Shown here: in pieces, positions 32,799 through 43,542 of the stretch
Layout: each line of letters opens with the position of its first letter
Position numbering within the stretch: the stretch's first letter is position 1
Assembly (NCBI GenBank): GCA_037974665.1
Contig: CM075767.1
Coordinates: 4,048,501-4,112,500, forward strand
Source: Ehretia macrophylla
Lineage: Eukaryota > Streptophyta > Magnoliopsida > Boraginales > Ehretiaceae
Direction: 5' to 3'
DNA: 64,000 nt
Position numbers and translations under genes: made by a program
The notes under the pieces: generated by a model
What the model was told of the DNA's origin: nothing
The model's input: only the letters and a program-made list of their open reading frames with translations
Databases searched by the model: none

Positions 32799-34821
32799 TG
32801 AAGGTGCATAGAGGCGTCAGCTTCATAATGAAGGCGCAAAAGGCGTCAACTTCAAAATAAAGGCGCATAATGGCGTCAGCTTCAAAGCGGGAGCGCAACG
32901 GGATCGTCTCGAGATATGTAAATAACAAAAACATGCAAGCGCGACAGAAATAATAACAATTAAAATTTGCATGTAAACAAGTTTGTATTTACATAAACTC
33001 AAGAGTAAATCCGTAACTGGTACATTAAAAGTAAATACAATAAAGTATATACAACTATATACAAATGTATTTAAAACGAAATACCTCGCGTGGAGAACTC
33101 GGATGTAGACACTTGAAGAAGATCTTGACTTGGGCAAAGCTCATTCGCACGTGTAAAGGTCCGTCGGTCCACGGGTATCCAAAAGCAAAGCACAACTTAA
33201 CTAATTATAGTGCTAGCTTAGTTAAGTCCAAGAGCTTAGGTATACGTGAGTTGATAATTAAAAGCAAAATGTTTCCTATCTCAACTAGCCTTAGCCGAAA
33301 ATGCCAAGAGAAAATGAGAGAATTTTTGCTTCTAAAACTATGAGAATTTCGGCCAAGAGGTGCAAACAAGAATGAAGAACTTGTCTTCTATTTATAGATG
33401 CATGAACAAGCTCATCAAATGCCAAGTGTCATGATCAAGAAGCCAAGTGTCCTAATCCTATGCATGGCCGGCCAAAGGGGGGGCAAATTGGACAATTTTT
33501 GCTTGCAACTTGTTGTTTGTCTTTTTGTGCAAGTTGTCATTTGTCCTTTTGTGTTTCGTCTTTTAGTGCTTGTCTTTTTGTGCAACTTGTTGTTTGTCTT
33601 TTAGTGAAGACAAACATTAATTATTCCTAAACCCTTTTAGAATGATTAATTGCAAATTGACCCCTCAATCAATTTGTACTATTAGCCCAAAACTTTTGAA
33701 AATTACGATTTTGGCCCACTTAACCGGTAATGTCCAAAATCACACCGTTAACACTTTAACGTGTTTCCAACTTAATACCAAGCTCAGAAATGCTTTATTC
33801 ATGATACCCTAAGTGTGTGACTTTCTAGGTTCATAACCGTATAGCGATAAAGGATCGATTCCGAAAATGTCTCTGTTATTTTCCGGAATACCTTCATGTT
33901 CATGAGTGACGCGCTAGCAATGAACGTATCATGACAATATGTACAGTAATGAAGTCAAATTCCAACGAACCTATTTATAGTCGCAAATTAACATGTAGTC
34001 CGATCCTTCTGTTAAAATGTCCCGATCGTTGTGGGGACCATGAAATGATTAAGTCCTCTATACGATTCTATGCATAGATCTAATTCGGTAGAATATGAGA
34101 TGACATCTATGGAAAAACACATTTCCATCGTTCAATTACCCCGGCCGAGGATTTCTCATTTCAGACGACCGACACTAGATCACATAGGACATCGCCTCAC
34201 TGTCGGAGGTTTACAGATCCTATCTTGATAATTACCTGTCGGACTCATATCACAAGACTAAACTGCAAGAGGCCGTATCTCACCCTCAAAGAAGGCGAGC
34301 ATTATCCAAACACAAGATTTAGCCCCTGATATAGCCGGCGGCCGTAATTTCTCAAGTCAAAGGATTAATTTGCACAATTTGTAACGAATGACAAACTATT
34401 AATCCAAAGTCATGTAGTTTCGTCATTCCAGTCACATTAAATGATCCGTTCAACCAACGGTCATTCATATGTCAGTTAATCGTATCCCTATGCTGTTGTA
34501 GCTCAACGCTCGCTACCCTTTATCATTAACATCTCTATGTTAATCAAAGGTAACTATATATGATAATCCGTACTTGATTATTCTAGTCCTGGTCGAATAA
34601 TCTAAGGACTATGAATGCTTTTGAATGTTTATCATGTCGAAGAAACATGCCATTGAACTCTCAACACTTTAAGAATATATTTCTTCTCCGAAAAACATTG
34701 AGGACATATTCATATAATTGAACGGAGAATATGAACATCCAATTAACATGCCATTCAGATTTACATCAAAATGCCCTATATAGGTCATCTAACTATATAG
34801 CATTAGGGCATATCTCTAACA
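32799..34821 (-). repeat. copia 3' LTR (2023 bp)
   Basis: Minus-strand termini are TGTTAGAGATATGCCC (from 34821) and CTTCA (at 32799). A TATA-like CTATAAATAG lies at 33397-33388. It is the same length as the 5' LTR at 47443-49465. Confidence 0.95.
33388..33397 (-). promoter_or_regulatory. TATA box of the copia 3' LTR
   Basis: CTATAAATAG on the minus strand; the same box is in the 5' LTR at 48036-48027. Confidence 0.55.
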
Positions 34822-34833
34822 ATCTCCCACTTG
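34822..34833 (-). other. copia polypurine tract
   Basis: CAAGTGGGAGAT on the minus strand abuts the TGTTAG start of the 3' LTR, as is usual in plant copia elements. Confidence 0.85.
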
Positions 34834-34857
34834 CACTAATGCTATAAAATATAGCCT

Positions 34858-34983
34858 TTAGCGCATATCTACATGGTATCGCATCCCCATCTTTTCAAGA
34901 TGACGTTCTAACTGCGATTGACTCATGGGCTTAGTAAGTGGGTCAGCTACATTCTCTAATGTAGGAACTTTCTGCAGACTTAT
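34858..34983 (-). pseudogene. pol: copia RNase H, C-terminal piece downstream of the nested gypsy
   Basis: The minus strand from 34983 reads ISLQKVPTLENVADPLTKP and ends at a stop at 34858. This is the usual end of copia RNase H. It joins the piece ending IIREIVARKDIS at 42326 once the gypsy element and one CTTAT copy are removed, so the two pieces were one frame. Confidence 0.9.
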
Positions 34984-35920
34984 TGATACGAACCACGCCA
35001 ACATGTGACGCGATCCAACACCAAATATGGCAAACGACCCCAAGACCTTTCAGGAATGGATGGAACCTCGACCCTATGCTTAGCAAAGCTAGAACCTTGG
35101 TATAGTTGAGGACGCCACAAATGAGGATGGAGATCTCGTTTGATAAGTCAGAGTTGAACGCCACAAGAATAATCTTGATAAGTTCGAAAAAGTTCTTGAG
35201 AACTTAAGGAGAATAATCTCACAAATTTAATATCAAAGTTATCTTTTTATTATTTCTTGCAAATCCGCCTTATATAGGCAAAGAACAAATAAGTTTCCTA
35301 ATTAGAAAAGACTCCTAAACCCTAGCTGAAATAGAAAAACATGAATAGTAACTAGGTCAAAGGAAACAAACTTGGAGACCAAGAAAAGACTCATATTAAT
35401 TATTCACATGAATAGTGACGTGAATAGTAACTAAAAAGGAAGCAAACTTGCAGCCCAAGAAAAGCTCATTTCTAGTGTGAACACCTAATCTTGCAGCCCA
35501 AGAAAGTCTCTTTCCTAGTATGAACACCTAAATTCGTCCATAGGGAATTAAACTAAAACTGAAAACTAAAACTAGGATAGAATTACAAAGAAATCAAATC
35601 TTGACTAAATCTTCAAATCTTCTTGAAACTTCTTGAAGAATCTTGAAAATAAAATCTTGACTTGAATCTTTGCTGGAAAATTAGCCCAAAAGGTTCAATG
35701 AATGTGGACGCCTAGTTGGCTTTCTTGTGGATCTACTTGGAGGAGTAACACCAGCCTTTCTTCATCTCTACTAGCCAACGCACTTTCCTCTTGTTGTAGA
35801 ACTTTCTCAACCAAATTATTCAGCTCTTCCTTGAACCTTTTAGCGCGAGCTCTTGTCACTGGACCAACTGGCACTTGCATTGAATTTGGAACATTCCTAG
35901 CAGCCTTGATGTCCTCATCA
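34984..35920 (-). repeat. CRM-like 3' LTR (937 bp), encoding the pol C-terminus
   Basis: Its minus-strand start TGATGAGGACATC (35920) lies inside the pol frame, and the stop is at 35697-35695. Thus about 75 residues are LTR-encoded. It has a TATA-like CTATATAAGG at 35277-35268 and ends TTCGTATCA at 34984. Confidence 0.93.
35268..35277 (-). promoter_or_regulatory. TATA box of the CRM-like 3' LTR
   Basis: CTATATAAGG on the minus strand, conserved in the 5' LTR at 41662-41653. Confidence 0.55.
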
Positions 35921-36580
35921 TTCCCCTCTTCTTGAGAAGGATTTGCCCTCAAATCGTCACCTACATCAAAAGGACTTAAATCAGTAACATTGAAAGTAGC
36001 ACTAACAATGTACTCACCTGGCAAATCAAGTCTGTAGGCATTATCATTGATTCGCTCGAGGACTTGAAAAGGACCATCTCCTATAGGTAGCAACTTAGAA
36101 CGTCGTTGTGCTGGAAATCTTTATTTCCTCATGTGTACCCATACCCAATCTCTAGGCTCAAAGACCAGCTTGCGACGTCCCTTGTTAGCTTGCTTGATAT
36201 ATTGCTCAGTTCTTCTCTCTATGTTGAGGCGTGCTCGCTCATGGAGTTGTTTCACAAATTTTGCCTTCTTCTTACCATCTAAGTTCACATGCTCAGACAC
36301 AGGTAAAGATGATAAATCCAAAGGAGTTAAAGGATTAAAACCATAAACAATTTCAAAAGGGGAAAGATTATATGCAAACTCAACATGTGGTAAACAATCT
36401 TCCTAAGTTTTAATGTTCTTACTTATGATAGCCCTCAATAATGAAGATAAAGTCCTATTAACTACTTCTGTTTGACCATCAGTTTGAGGATGACAAGTTG
36501 TAGAAAACAAAAGTTTTGTCCCTAGCTTGCCCCCACAAAGTCTTCCAAAAGTAACTTAAGAACTTAGCATCACGATTTGA
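35695..36580 (-). pseudogene. pol: CRM-like integrase, C-terminal half
   Basis: From 36580 the frame would continue the catalytic core, but the conserved SDRD reads SNRD (codon AAT at 36577-36575), removing a catalytic Asp. A one-base loss just before it and a one-base gain near 36544 shift the frame out and back. Stops follow at 36405-36403 (TAG in KTWEDCL) and at 36123-36121 (TAA after HMRK). A few residues seem deleted after EFAYN. The end GDGPFQVLERINDNAY and VSATFNVTDLSPFDV is typical of this lineage. The LTR-encoded tail has GPVTRARAKRFKEEL. Confidence 0.88.
35921..35935 (-). other. CRM-like polypurine tract, located inside the pol reading frame
   Basis: AAGAAGAGGGGAA directly precedes the 3' LTR on the minus strand. 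The same bases are codons of the pol frame (within SQEEGN), so the plus-strand primer site and coding sequence overlap. Confidence 0.8.
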
Positions 36581-38451
36581 ACAATTGTCCTAGGCATACC
36601 ATGCAACCTAACAATCTCCCTGAAGAACAAATCAGCAACATTAGAAGCATCGTCAGTCTTATGACAAGGGATAAAATGAGCCATCTTAGAAAATCTATCC
36701 ACAACAACAAAAATTGAATCCCTTCCACGCCTACTCCTAGGTAAACCCAAAACAAAATCCATTGAAATATCAATCCAAGGTGAACTAGGAATAGGTAGTG
36801 GTGTGTACAATCCATGTGGCTGAACCCTAGACTTAGCTTGCCTACAAGTAACACATCTTCCACAAGTTCTCTCAACATCCCGTTTCATGTGTGGCCAATA
36901 AAAGTGCTCTTGCAAAATAGCTAAAGTCTTAGCAACCCCAAAGTGTCCCATTAAACCACCACCATGGGATTCCCTAACTAACAAGTCTCTTAAAGAACAG
37001 TTAGGCACACACAACTTATTTTCTCTAAACAAAAACCCTTCATGCCTATAGAACTTACCTTCTGCAGATTTCTCACTAGCCCTATAAACTTCACTAAAGT
37101 CGTGGTCATCTTGATATAGGTCCTTAATATGCTCAAAACCCAGAAATTTAGCATCAAGAGTAGAGATTAAGGCATACCTTCTTGACAATGCATCTGCAAC
37201 CATGTTTTCCTTACCGTGTTTATAGCGAATGACATATGGAAAAGTCTCAATGAACTCAACCCACCTAGCATGTCTCTTATTCAGCTTGTGTTGACCCTTT
37301 AAATGCTTCAAGGATTCATGATTTGTACGAATTACAAACTCTTTTGGCCATAGGTAGTGCTGCCATGTCTCCAAAGCTCGAACCAAAGCATATAACTCTT
37401 TGTCATAGGTTGGGTAGTTAAGTGCAGCCCCACTAAGCTTCTCACTAAAGTATGCAAGGGGTCTTCCTTCTTGCATAAGAACAGCTCCTACACCTACACC
37501 TGAAGCATCATATTCAATTTCAAACGTTTTAGTGAAATTAGGTAAAGCAAGTAAAGGAGCATGAGTAAGCTTGTATTTAATAAGCTGAAACGCCTTCGCT
37601 TGATCTTCACCCCATTTGAACCCAATGTTGTTCTTTATAACTTCAGTGAGTGGTGCTGCGATGGTGCTAAAATCTTTCACGAACCTCCTGTAAAAGCCAG
37701 CAAGTCCATGGAAACTTCTAACATCACCTACACTTGAGGGGGTTGGCCATTCTTGGATGGCTTTGATCTTCTCTTCATCAACCTCAATACATTTAGTACT
37801 AACAACAAAACCTAGGAAAATAAGCTTATCCGTGCAAAAAGTACAGTTTTTGAGGTTAGCATACAACTTCTCCTTTCTAAGGACATCCAAAACTGAATTT
37901 AAATGTGAAACATGTTCATGCAAACTCTTGCTATAAACCAGAATATCATCAAAATAAACAACAACAAATTTACCAATGAAAGCACGTAAAACATGATTCA
38001 TTAAGTGCATGAAAGTACTAGGTGCATTAGTTAATCCAAAAGGCATGACTAACCACTCATACAATCCATATTTAGTTTCAAATGTTGTTTTCCATTCATG
38101 TCCTTCTTTCATTCTTATCTAATGGTATCCACTTTTAAGATCAATCTTAGAAAACACACAAGAACCATGCAATTCATCTAACATATCATCTAAGCGAGGA
38201 ATAGGATGTCTATACTTTACTGTTATGTTATTGATGGCTCTGCAATCAACACACATCCTCCATGTCCCATCCTTCTTAGGCACTAAAATTATAGGAACTG
38301 CACAAGGACTTATGCTTTCTCTCACGTACCCTTTCTCCATCAACTCTTCGACTTGCCTTTGAAGCTCCTTCGTCTCCTTTGGATTGCTCCTATAAGCTGG
38401 ATGATTTGGAATTGAGGCTCCAGGTTCGAAATCTATCTGATGTTCAATCCC
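36581..38451 (-). pseudogene. pol: CRM-like RT, RNase H and integrase core
   Basis: RT has [17 protein letters not shown], the [11 protein letters not shown] block and YFDDILVYS. RNase H has [30 protein letters not shown] (Asp to Asn in the usual TDHESL) and [10 protein letters not shown]. Integrase begins [13 protein letters not shown], the zinc ligands end [11 protein letters not shown], and the first catalytic Asp is in the [12 protein letters not shown] block. The 518-codon open part (38112-36556) is the longest reading frame in the window. A TAG at 38121-38119 in GYHQIRMK fits CAG to TAG. Apart from single stops the frame is intact up to 36581. Confidence 0.9.
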
Positions 38452-39417
38452 TCAAAGAGGTGGTAGACCATGTGGTATCTTCTCGGGAAACACATCCTCA
38501 AAATCCTGCAAGAGAGAAGCAACAACACTAGGCAATGCAGAGTCAAGTTGGTCAGTGTTTAAAAGAGCTTCTTTGTACATAAGTACAATCATTGGCCTTT
38601 TTGAAATCAAAGCTCTCTTACCCTCACTTGCTTTTGCATAAAAATTTCTTTGTTTTCCCTCTGTTTTTACCTCTTTGGCCGAATTCTTTTCTCTCCTCAC
38701 TACCTTTCCAGATTCGGCCTTGTTCTTTTTCTTTTCACTCTCCATCTTTTGCTCACTCAAATTCTTTTGATCACTCAATTTTTGTAACCTCACTTGATCC
38801 TCATAAACTTGTTTTGGTGTCATTGGAACTAGAGTGATTGTCCGTTGATTGAACATGAATGAGTATTTGTTGGTGAAGCCATCATGCTGCACACATCGAT
38901 CAAATTGCCATGGCCTTCCCAAAAGAAGATATCCAGCATGCATAGGTACCACATCACACAATACTTCATCCTAATATTTTCCAATGCGAAACGGCACCAC
39001 AACCTGTTTTGTAACCCTTACCTCACCACAATCATTCAACCATTGCAACTTGTATGGACGTGGATGCTTAATTGTTGTGAGCCCTAGCTTGTCAACCATT
39101 GAAGCACTAGCAACGTTAGTACAACTACCACCATCAATAATAACACTACATACTTTATCTTTCATGTGGCAGCGGGTATGAAAGATGTTCTCACGTTGCA
39201 CTACTTCTTCCTCCTCTTTAGCTTGCAAGCTCAAAGCTCGTCGTGCCACTAATCCAAGCATCTCTCCATAATCTGCCCCAAATTTCTCTTCTTTACCTAC
39301 TTCGGTGTCCTCTAGTATGGGCATGTCATCAGATTGCGTTTCATCTTCAGACTCAATCTCCCCACTTTCCAAAACTACCATTGCCCTCTTGTTTAGACAT
39401 TGGCTAGCTATGTGCCC
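38452..39417 (-). pseudogene. pol: CRM-like protease and linker to RT
   Basis: The protease motif is IIDGGSCTNVASASMVDKLG, followed by LLGRPWQFDRCVQHDG. A Lys/Glu-rich linker (38850-38600) leads to the RT N-terminus. Stops at 38973-38971 (TAG) and 38454-38452 (TGA, fitting CGA to TGA) do not change frame. Confidence 0.85.
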
Positions 39418-40482
39418 TCATCCCTGACATTTAAAGCATTTAATATCACTAGAATGAGTTGTAGGAGGGGATGTTTTACCTTGAGAAGTCGTGGCATGGG
39501 TGGATGTTTTGGGCTCAGGCTTGACCTTGGAAGTAGTCAAACTTTTCTCCTTTCTTGGGTAACTCGACCTCCAAGGTGATGCACTTGAGTGTTGCGGGGC
39601 TGGCCTTGGTCGTGAACCACCCCTCTTCAATTGATTCTCCACCTTAATTGCCATATGCAATAAATCTTCTAACTCAACATAATGATGCAACTCAATGGTG
39701 TTAGCAATTTCTTGATTCAGCCCATTCAAAAATCTAGCCATTGTCGCCTCCCGATCTTCCTCTACATTGGCTCTAATCATAGCCATCTCCATCTCTTTGT
39801 AATAATCATCCACACTTTTATTACCTTGATGAAGACCTTGCAGCTTGAGGTATAAGTCCATATAATAATGACTGGGTACAAATTGCCTCCTTATTACTCT
39901 CTTCATCTCATCCCAAGTTGCCATAGGATGTTCTCCATTCCGCCTCCTATTGAGACACAATTGATCCTACCACACAATAGCATAATCAGTAAATTCAATG
40001 GCAGCAAGCTTTACCTTTTTCAACTCGGAATAGTTGTGGCAATCAAACACCAACTCAATCTTCTTTTCCCACTCAAGATAAGCTTCCGGATCACTCCTTC
40101 CTTGAAACACAGGAATCTTCATCTTGATGCTTCCTAAGTTGCTATCAACTCGATCAACACGATCCCTAGCATCTCTATCCCGACCATGTCGCCTATTGCT
40201 GTCCACCGAAACTCTATCAAACTCTTCATCTAAACCTTCCTCATCGATCTCATTAACATCTTCAACTCTTTGCTGCAATCTGTTCCTCCTTGGTGCATTC
40301 GGAACAACTGGTGGTTGTACCCTTTCCGGCATCTGTTCTACCCTATCTAACCTCTCATGAATGTGCTCCAATTCAGCCCTCATCATTCGTCTCATCTCTC
40401 CCATCAATGCCTGCATCTGTAAGTTTTGTCCAACGGGTTGTTGAACACCTTCATTAATGTTGTCTACTTGATTTTGAGACAT
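39418..40482 (-). pseudogene. gag: CRM-like gag
   Basis: The start ATG is at 40482, MSQNQVDNINEG. A charged segment with MRRMMRAELEHIHERLDRVE (coiled-coil-like) precedes the capsid motif DPEAYLEWEKKIELVFDCHNY. The rest has RRQFVPSHYYMDLY, EATMARFLNGLN and HYVELEDLLHMAIKVE, then one zinc knuckle starting CFKCQG. Stops are at 39969-39967 (TAG after AIVW, where a second Trp is usual) and 39420-39418 (TGA inside the knuckle, fitting CGA to TGA). Both fit C-to-T type changes and neither shifts frame. Confidence 0.9.
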
Positions 40483-41350
40483 GATTAAATTTCACTCCCT
40501 CACGTGTTTCACTCAACTGAATTTGGCTTTTACCCTCTAATATTCTCACACACTCTGCCTTTTTCCTCTCGTATTCTCCTTCAAGTCCCTAGAACTTACC
40601 AAGAATACCAAGCAGCGTAATATTCTATTTCGGAATCTGACTTTTTTTTTTATACCACTAAGACTCTGGAAACAAAGTTAGACAAATAAAATTGAACAAA
40701 ACCCGAAGAAAGAAACCTAGAGAAATAAGGAAAGTTGAGAAAAATCTAATAGAAAACACAAAAACGCCCAAAACTCATAATAAACGATAGAATTTGGCCC
40801 TAAGAGGGTAGTGCCCACAGTTAAACTGTGGGTTATGCTCAGAACGTCGTTTCCCTTTAGAAAAGCTTGGCCACGAAGGCTAATTAAACAAAAAAAAGTT
40901 TTTTTACTGTTCACTATTTCGCTTTTTTTTTTTTTTTTTTCAGCTCCGAATTTTTTTTTTCTCTTTTTTGATCTTTTCTTGACCTTTCTTTTCTTTTCTT
41001 GATGTTCTTTTCTTGATTTTCAGAAACGAAAACAATGACTAAGTAACCAAGATTTCAGATTTGAGCACACAACCAATTAGGGTTTTGTCCTAATTGAAAA
41101 CCTTAACCCTACCCACGGATTTGATGAGAAAACAAGAAAATACTTGAAAGCAAGGCACGTATTTCAACAAGAAAACAGACTTGAAACACAAGATAAGAAA
41201 CAAAATTGAAGCAAGAACGGAATTGAAACACAACCTAAAACGAATTGGCAGCAAGACACAATCAAGAACAAAGAAAGGAATTTAAACCTAGACCTAAACT
41301 CACGGAATGTACTATGAAAACAAGAAAAGGATAGGCAAACTTGATAAACC

Positions 41351-41368
41351 TAAGCTCTGATTATCAAC
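41351..41368 (-). other. CRM-like primer-binding site (imperfect)
   Basis: After the 5' LTR terminus the minus strand reads GTTGATAATCAGAGCTTAGG. ATCAGAGC matches initiator tRNA-Met; the first bases do not. 41000-41350 is the untranslated leader. Confidence 0.55.
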
Positions 41369-42321
41369 TGATACGAACCACGCCAACATGTGACGCGACC
41401 CAACACCAAATAAGGAAAACGACCCCAAGACCTTTCAGGAATGGATGGAACCTCAACCCTATGCTTAGCAAAGCTAGAACCTTGGTATAGTTGAGGACGC
41501 CACAAACGAGGATGGAGATCTCGTTTGATAAGTCAGAGTTGAACGCCACAAGAATAATCTTGATAAGTTCGAAAAAGTTCTTGAGAACTTAAGGAGAATA
41601 ATCTCACAAATTTAATATCAAAGTTATCTTTTTATTATTTCTTGCAAATCAGCCTTATATAGGCAAAGAACAAATAAGTTTCCTAATTAGAAAAGACTCC
41701 TAAACCCTAGCTGAAATAGAAAAATGTGAATAGTAACTAGGTCAAAGGAAACAAACTTGGAGACCAAGAAAAGACTCCTATTAACTATTCACGTGAATAG
41801 TGACGTGAATAGTAACTAAAAAGGAAGCAAACTTGCAGCCCAAGAAAAGCTCCTTTCTAGTGTGAACACCTAATCTAGTAGCCCAAGAAAGTCTATTTCC
41901 TAGTGTGAACACCTAAATTCGTCCATAGGGAATTAAACTAAAACTGAAAACTAAAACTAGGATAGAATTACAAAGAAATCAAATCTTGACTAAATCTTCA
42001 AATCTTCTTGAAACTTCTTGAAGAATCTTGAAGTTCTTGAATCTTGAAAATAGAATCTTGACTTGAATCATTGCTAGAAAATTTGCCCAAAAGGTTCAAT
42101 GAATGTGGACGCCTAGTTGGCTTTCTTGTGGATCTACTTGGAGGAGTAACACCAGCCTCTCTTCATCTTTACTAGTCAACGCACTTTCCTCTTGTTGTAG
42201 AACTTTCTCAACCAAATTATTCAGCTCTTCCTTGAACCTTTTAGCGCGAGCTCTTGTCACTGGACCAACTGGCACTTGCATTGAATCTGGAACATTCCTA
42301 GCAGCCTTGATGTCCTCATCA
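41369..42321 (-). repeat. CRM-like 5' LTR (953 bp)
   Basis: It matches the 3' LTR, with a 16-bp insertion near 42035. It carries a copy of the pol tail (42320-42096) as LTR sequence. The boundary is proved by the CTTAT duplication directly beyond. Confidence 0.93.
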
Positions 42322-42500
42322 CTTATATCTTTTCGAGCAACTATCTCTCGAATGATATGAAAATGCCTTTCTATGTGTTTGGATTTCTGATGAGATCTAG
42401 GTTCCTTAGCTTGTGCAATAGCTCCATTGTTGTCGCAATACAGCGGTATCGGCAACTCGATGGAAGGAACCACTTCTAGCTCTAACAAGAATTTCCTCAT
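42096..42500 (-). other. chimeric open frame: copia RNase H fused in phase to the CRM LTR-encoded tail
   Basis: Residues from YCDNNGAIAQAKEPRSH to IIREIVARKDIS are copia RNase H. They continue without a break into DEDIKAARNVPDSMQ and TRARAKRFKEEL, the gypsy pol tail in its 5' LTR, ending at a stop at 42098-42096. The phase is preserved because the LTR starts at the same codon position in both contexts. Confidence 0.9.
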
Positions 42501-43542
42501 CCAAACAGCTTCTTTTGCTGCATCAGACGCAGCAATGTACTCGGCTTATGTAGTCTCAGCAGTAACAGGTTGCTTGGAACTCTTCCAACTTACTGCTCCT
42601 CCAATACAAACAAACACAAATCCGGATATAGACTTTTTATCATCCGTATCAGATTGAAAATCTGAATATGTGTACCCATCTATCCATAGTTCTCTTCCTC
42701 CATAAATCAGTGCAAGGTCCTTAGTCCTTCGCAAGTACTTAAGGATATATTTCACTGCCATCCAGTGTTCTTCTCCTGGATAGGACTGATATCTGCTCAC
42801 AAGGCTTATAACATATGCAATATCAGGCCTTGTACATAGCATGGCATACATGAGACTGCCAATAGCGAAAGCATAAGGCACACGTTCCATACGTTGCCTT
42901 TCATCCTCGGATTTGGGAGACATGTTCTTGGAAAGATACATTCCATGCCGGATAGGCAGAAAACCTTTCTTAGAACTCTATATATTGAATTTCTTCAATA
43001 ACTCGCTCTATGTACAGACTTTGGGACAAGCCAATCAATCTTTTCATTCTATCTCTATAGACACGAATCCCTAAGATATAAGAGGCTTCTCCCAGATCTT
43101 TCATGGAGAACTTGCTGTTTAACCAGATTTTCGTGGACATCATCTGTCCAACATCATTTTCCATAATTAAAATATCATCAACATACAAAATCAGAAAAGT
43201 GGTCATACTCCCACTAGTCTTCTTGTATATACAAGGTTCATCATCATTTCTAGTGAAACCAATCTCTTTGATCTTATTATTAAATCTAATGTTCCAAGAA
43301 CGAGAGGCTTGTTTTAAACCATATATTGATCTTTTGAGCTTACACACTTGATCTTTGTTGGATTTAAAACCTTCAGGCTGTTCTGTATAGATATCTTCCT
43401 CAAGATAGCCATTCAAGAATGCAGTTTTAACATCCATTTGCAAGATCTCAAAATCATAGTGTGCGGCAATAGCAAGCATGATGCGGATGGATTTAAGCAT
43501 GGCAACTGGTGAAAAAGTTTTATCATAATCAACACCTTGTTT
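42327..43542 (-). pseudogene. pol: copia reverse transcriptase and RNase H
   Basis: RT has GVDYDKTFSPVAMLKSIR, QMDVKTAFLNGYLEEDIY, SIYGLKQASRSW and catalytic LILYVDDILIM. A frameshift near 42970-43000 separates it from RNase H, which has YAFAIGSLMYAMLCTRPDIA, SGFVFVCIGGAVSWKSSKQ and YCDNNGAIAQAKEPRSH. A TAA at 42548-42546 interrupts before AEYIAASDAAKEAVW. RNase H is cut by the gypsy at 42326. Confidence 0.9.

Larger units (their letters stand above)
34984..42321 (-). mobile_element. complete Ty3/gypsy element, CRM-like, nested in the copia RNase H
   Basis: LTRs lie at 34984-35920 and 41369-42321, flanked by CTTAT at 34979-34983 and 42322-42326. Between them, on the minus strand, are gag with one knuckle, protease (DGGSCTNVAS), RT (YFDDILVYS), RNase H and integrase. 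The LTRs differ by about 2.8% over 580 bp compared by eye. The pol frame runs into the 3' LTR and there is no canonical chromodomain. I recall both as features of the CRM (centromeric) chromovirus clade, so CRM is my best but unproven assignment. Confidence 0.93.

Noticed and set aside
42096-42321. A second, truncated gypsy element in tandem, suggested by pol-tail sequence beyond the 5' LTR
   Set aside because: The CTTAT target duplication lies directly after this tail, so the tail is inside the LTR and only one element is needed.
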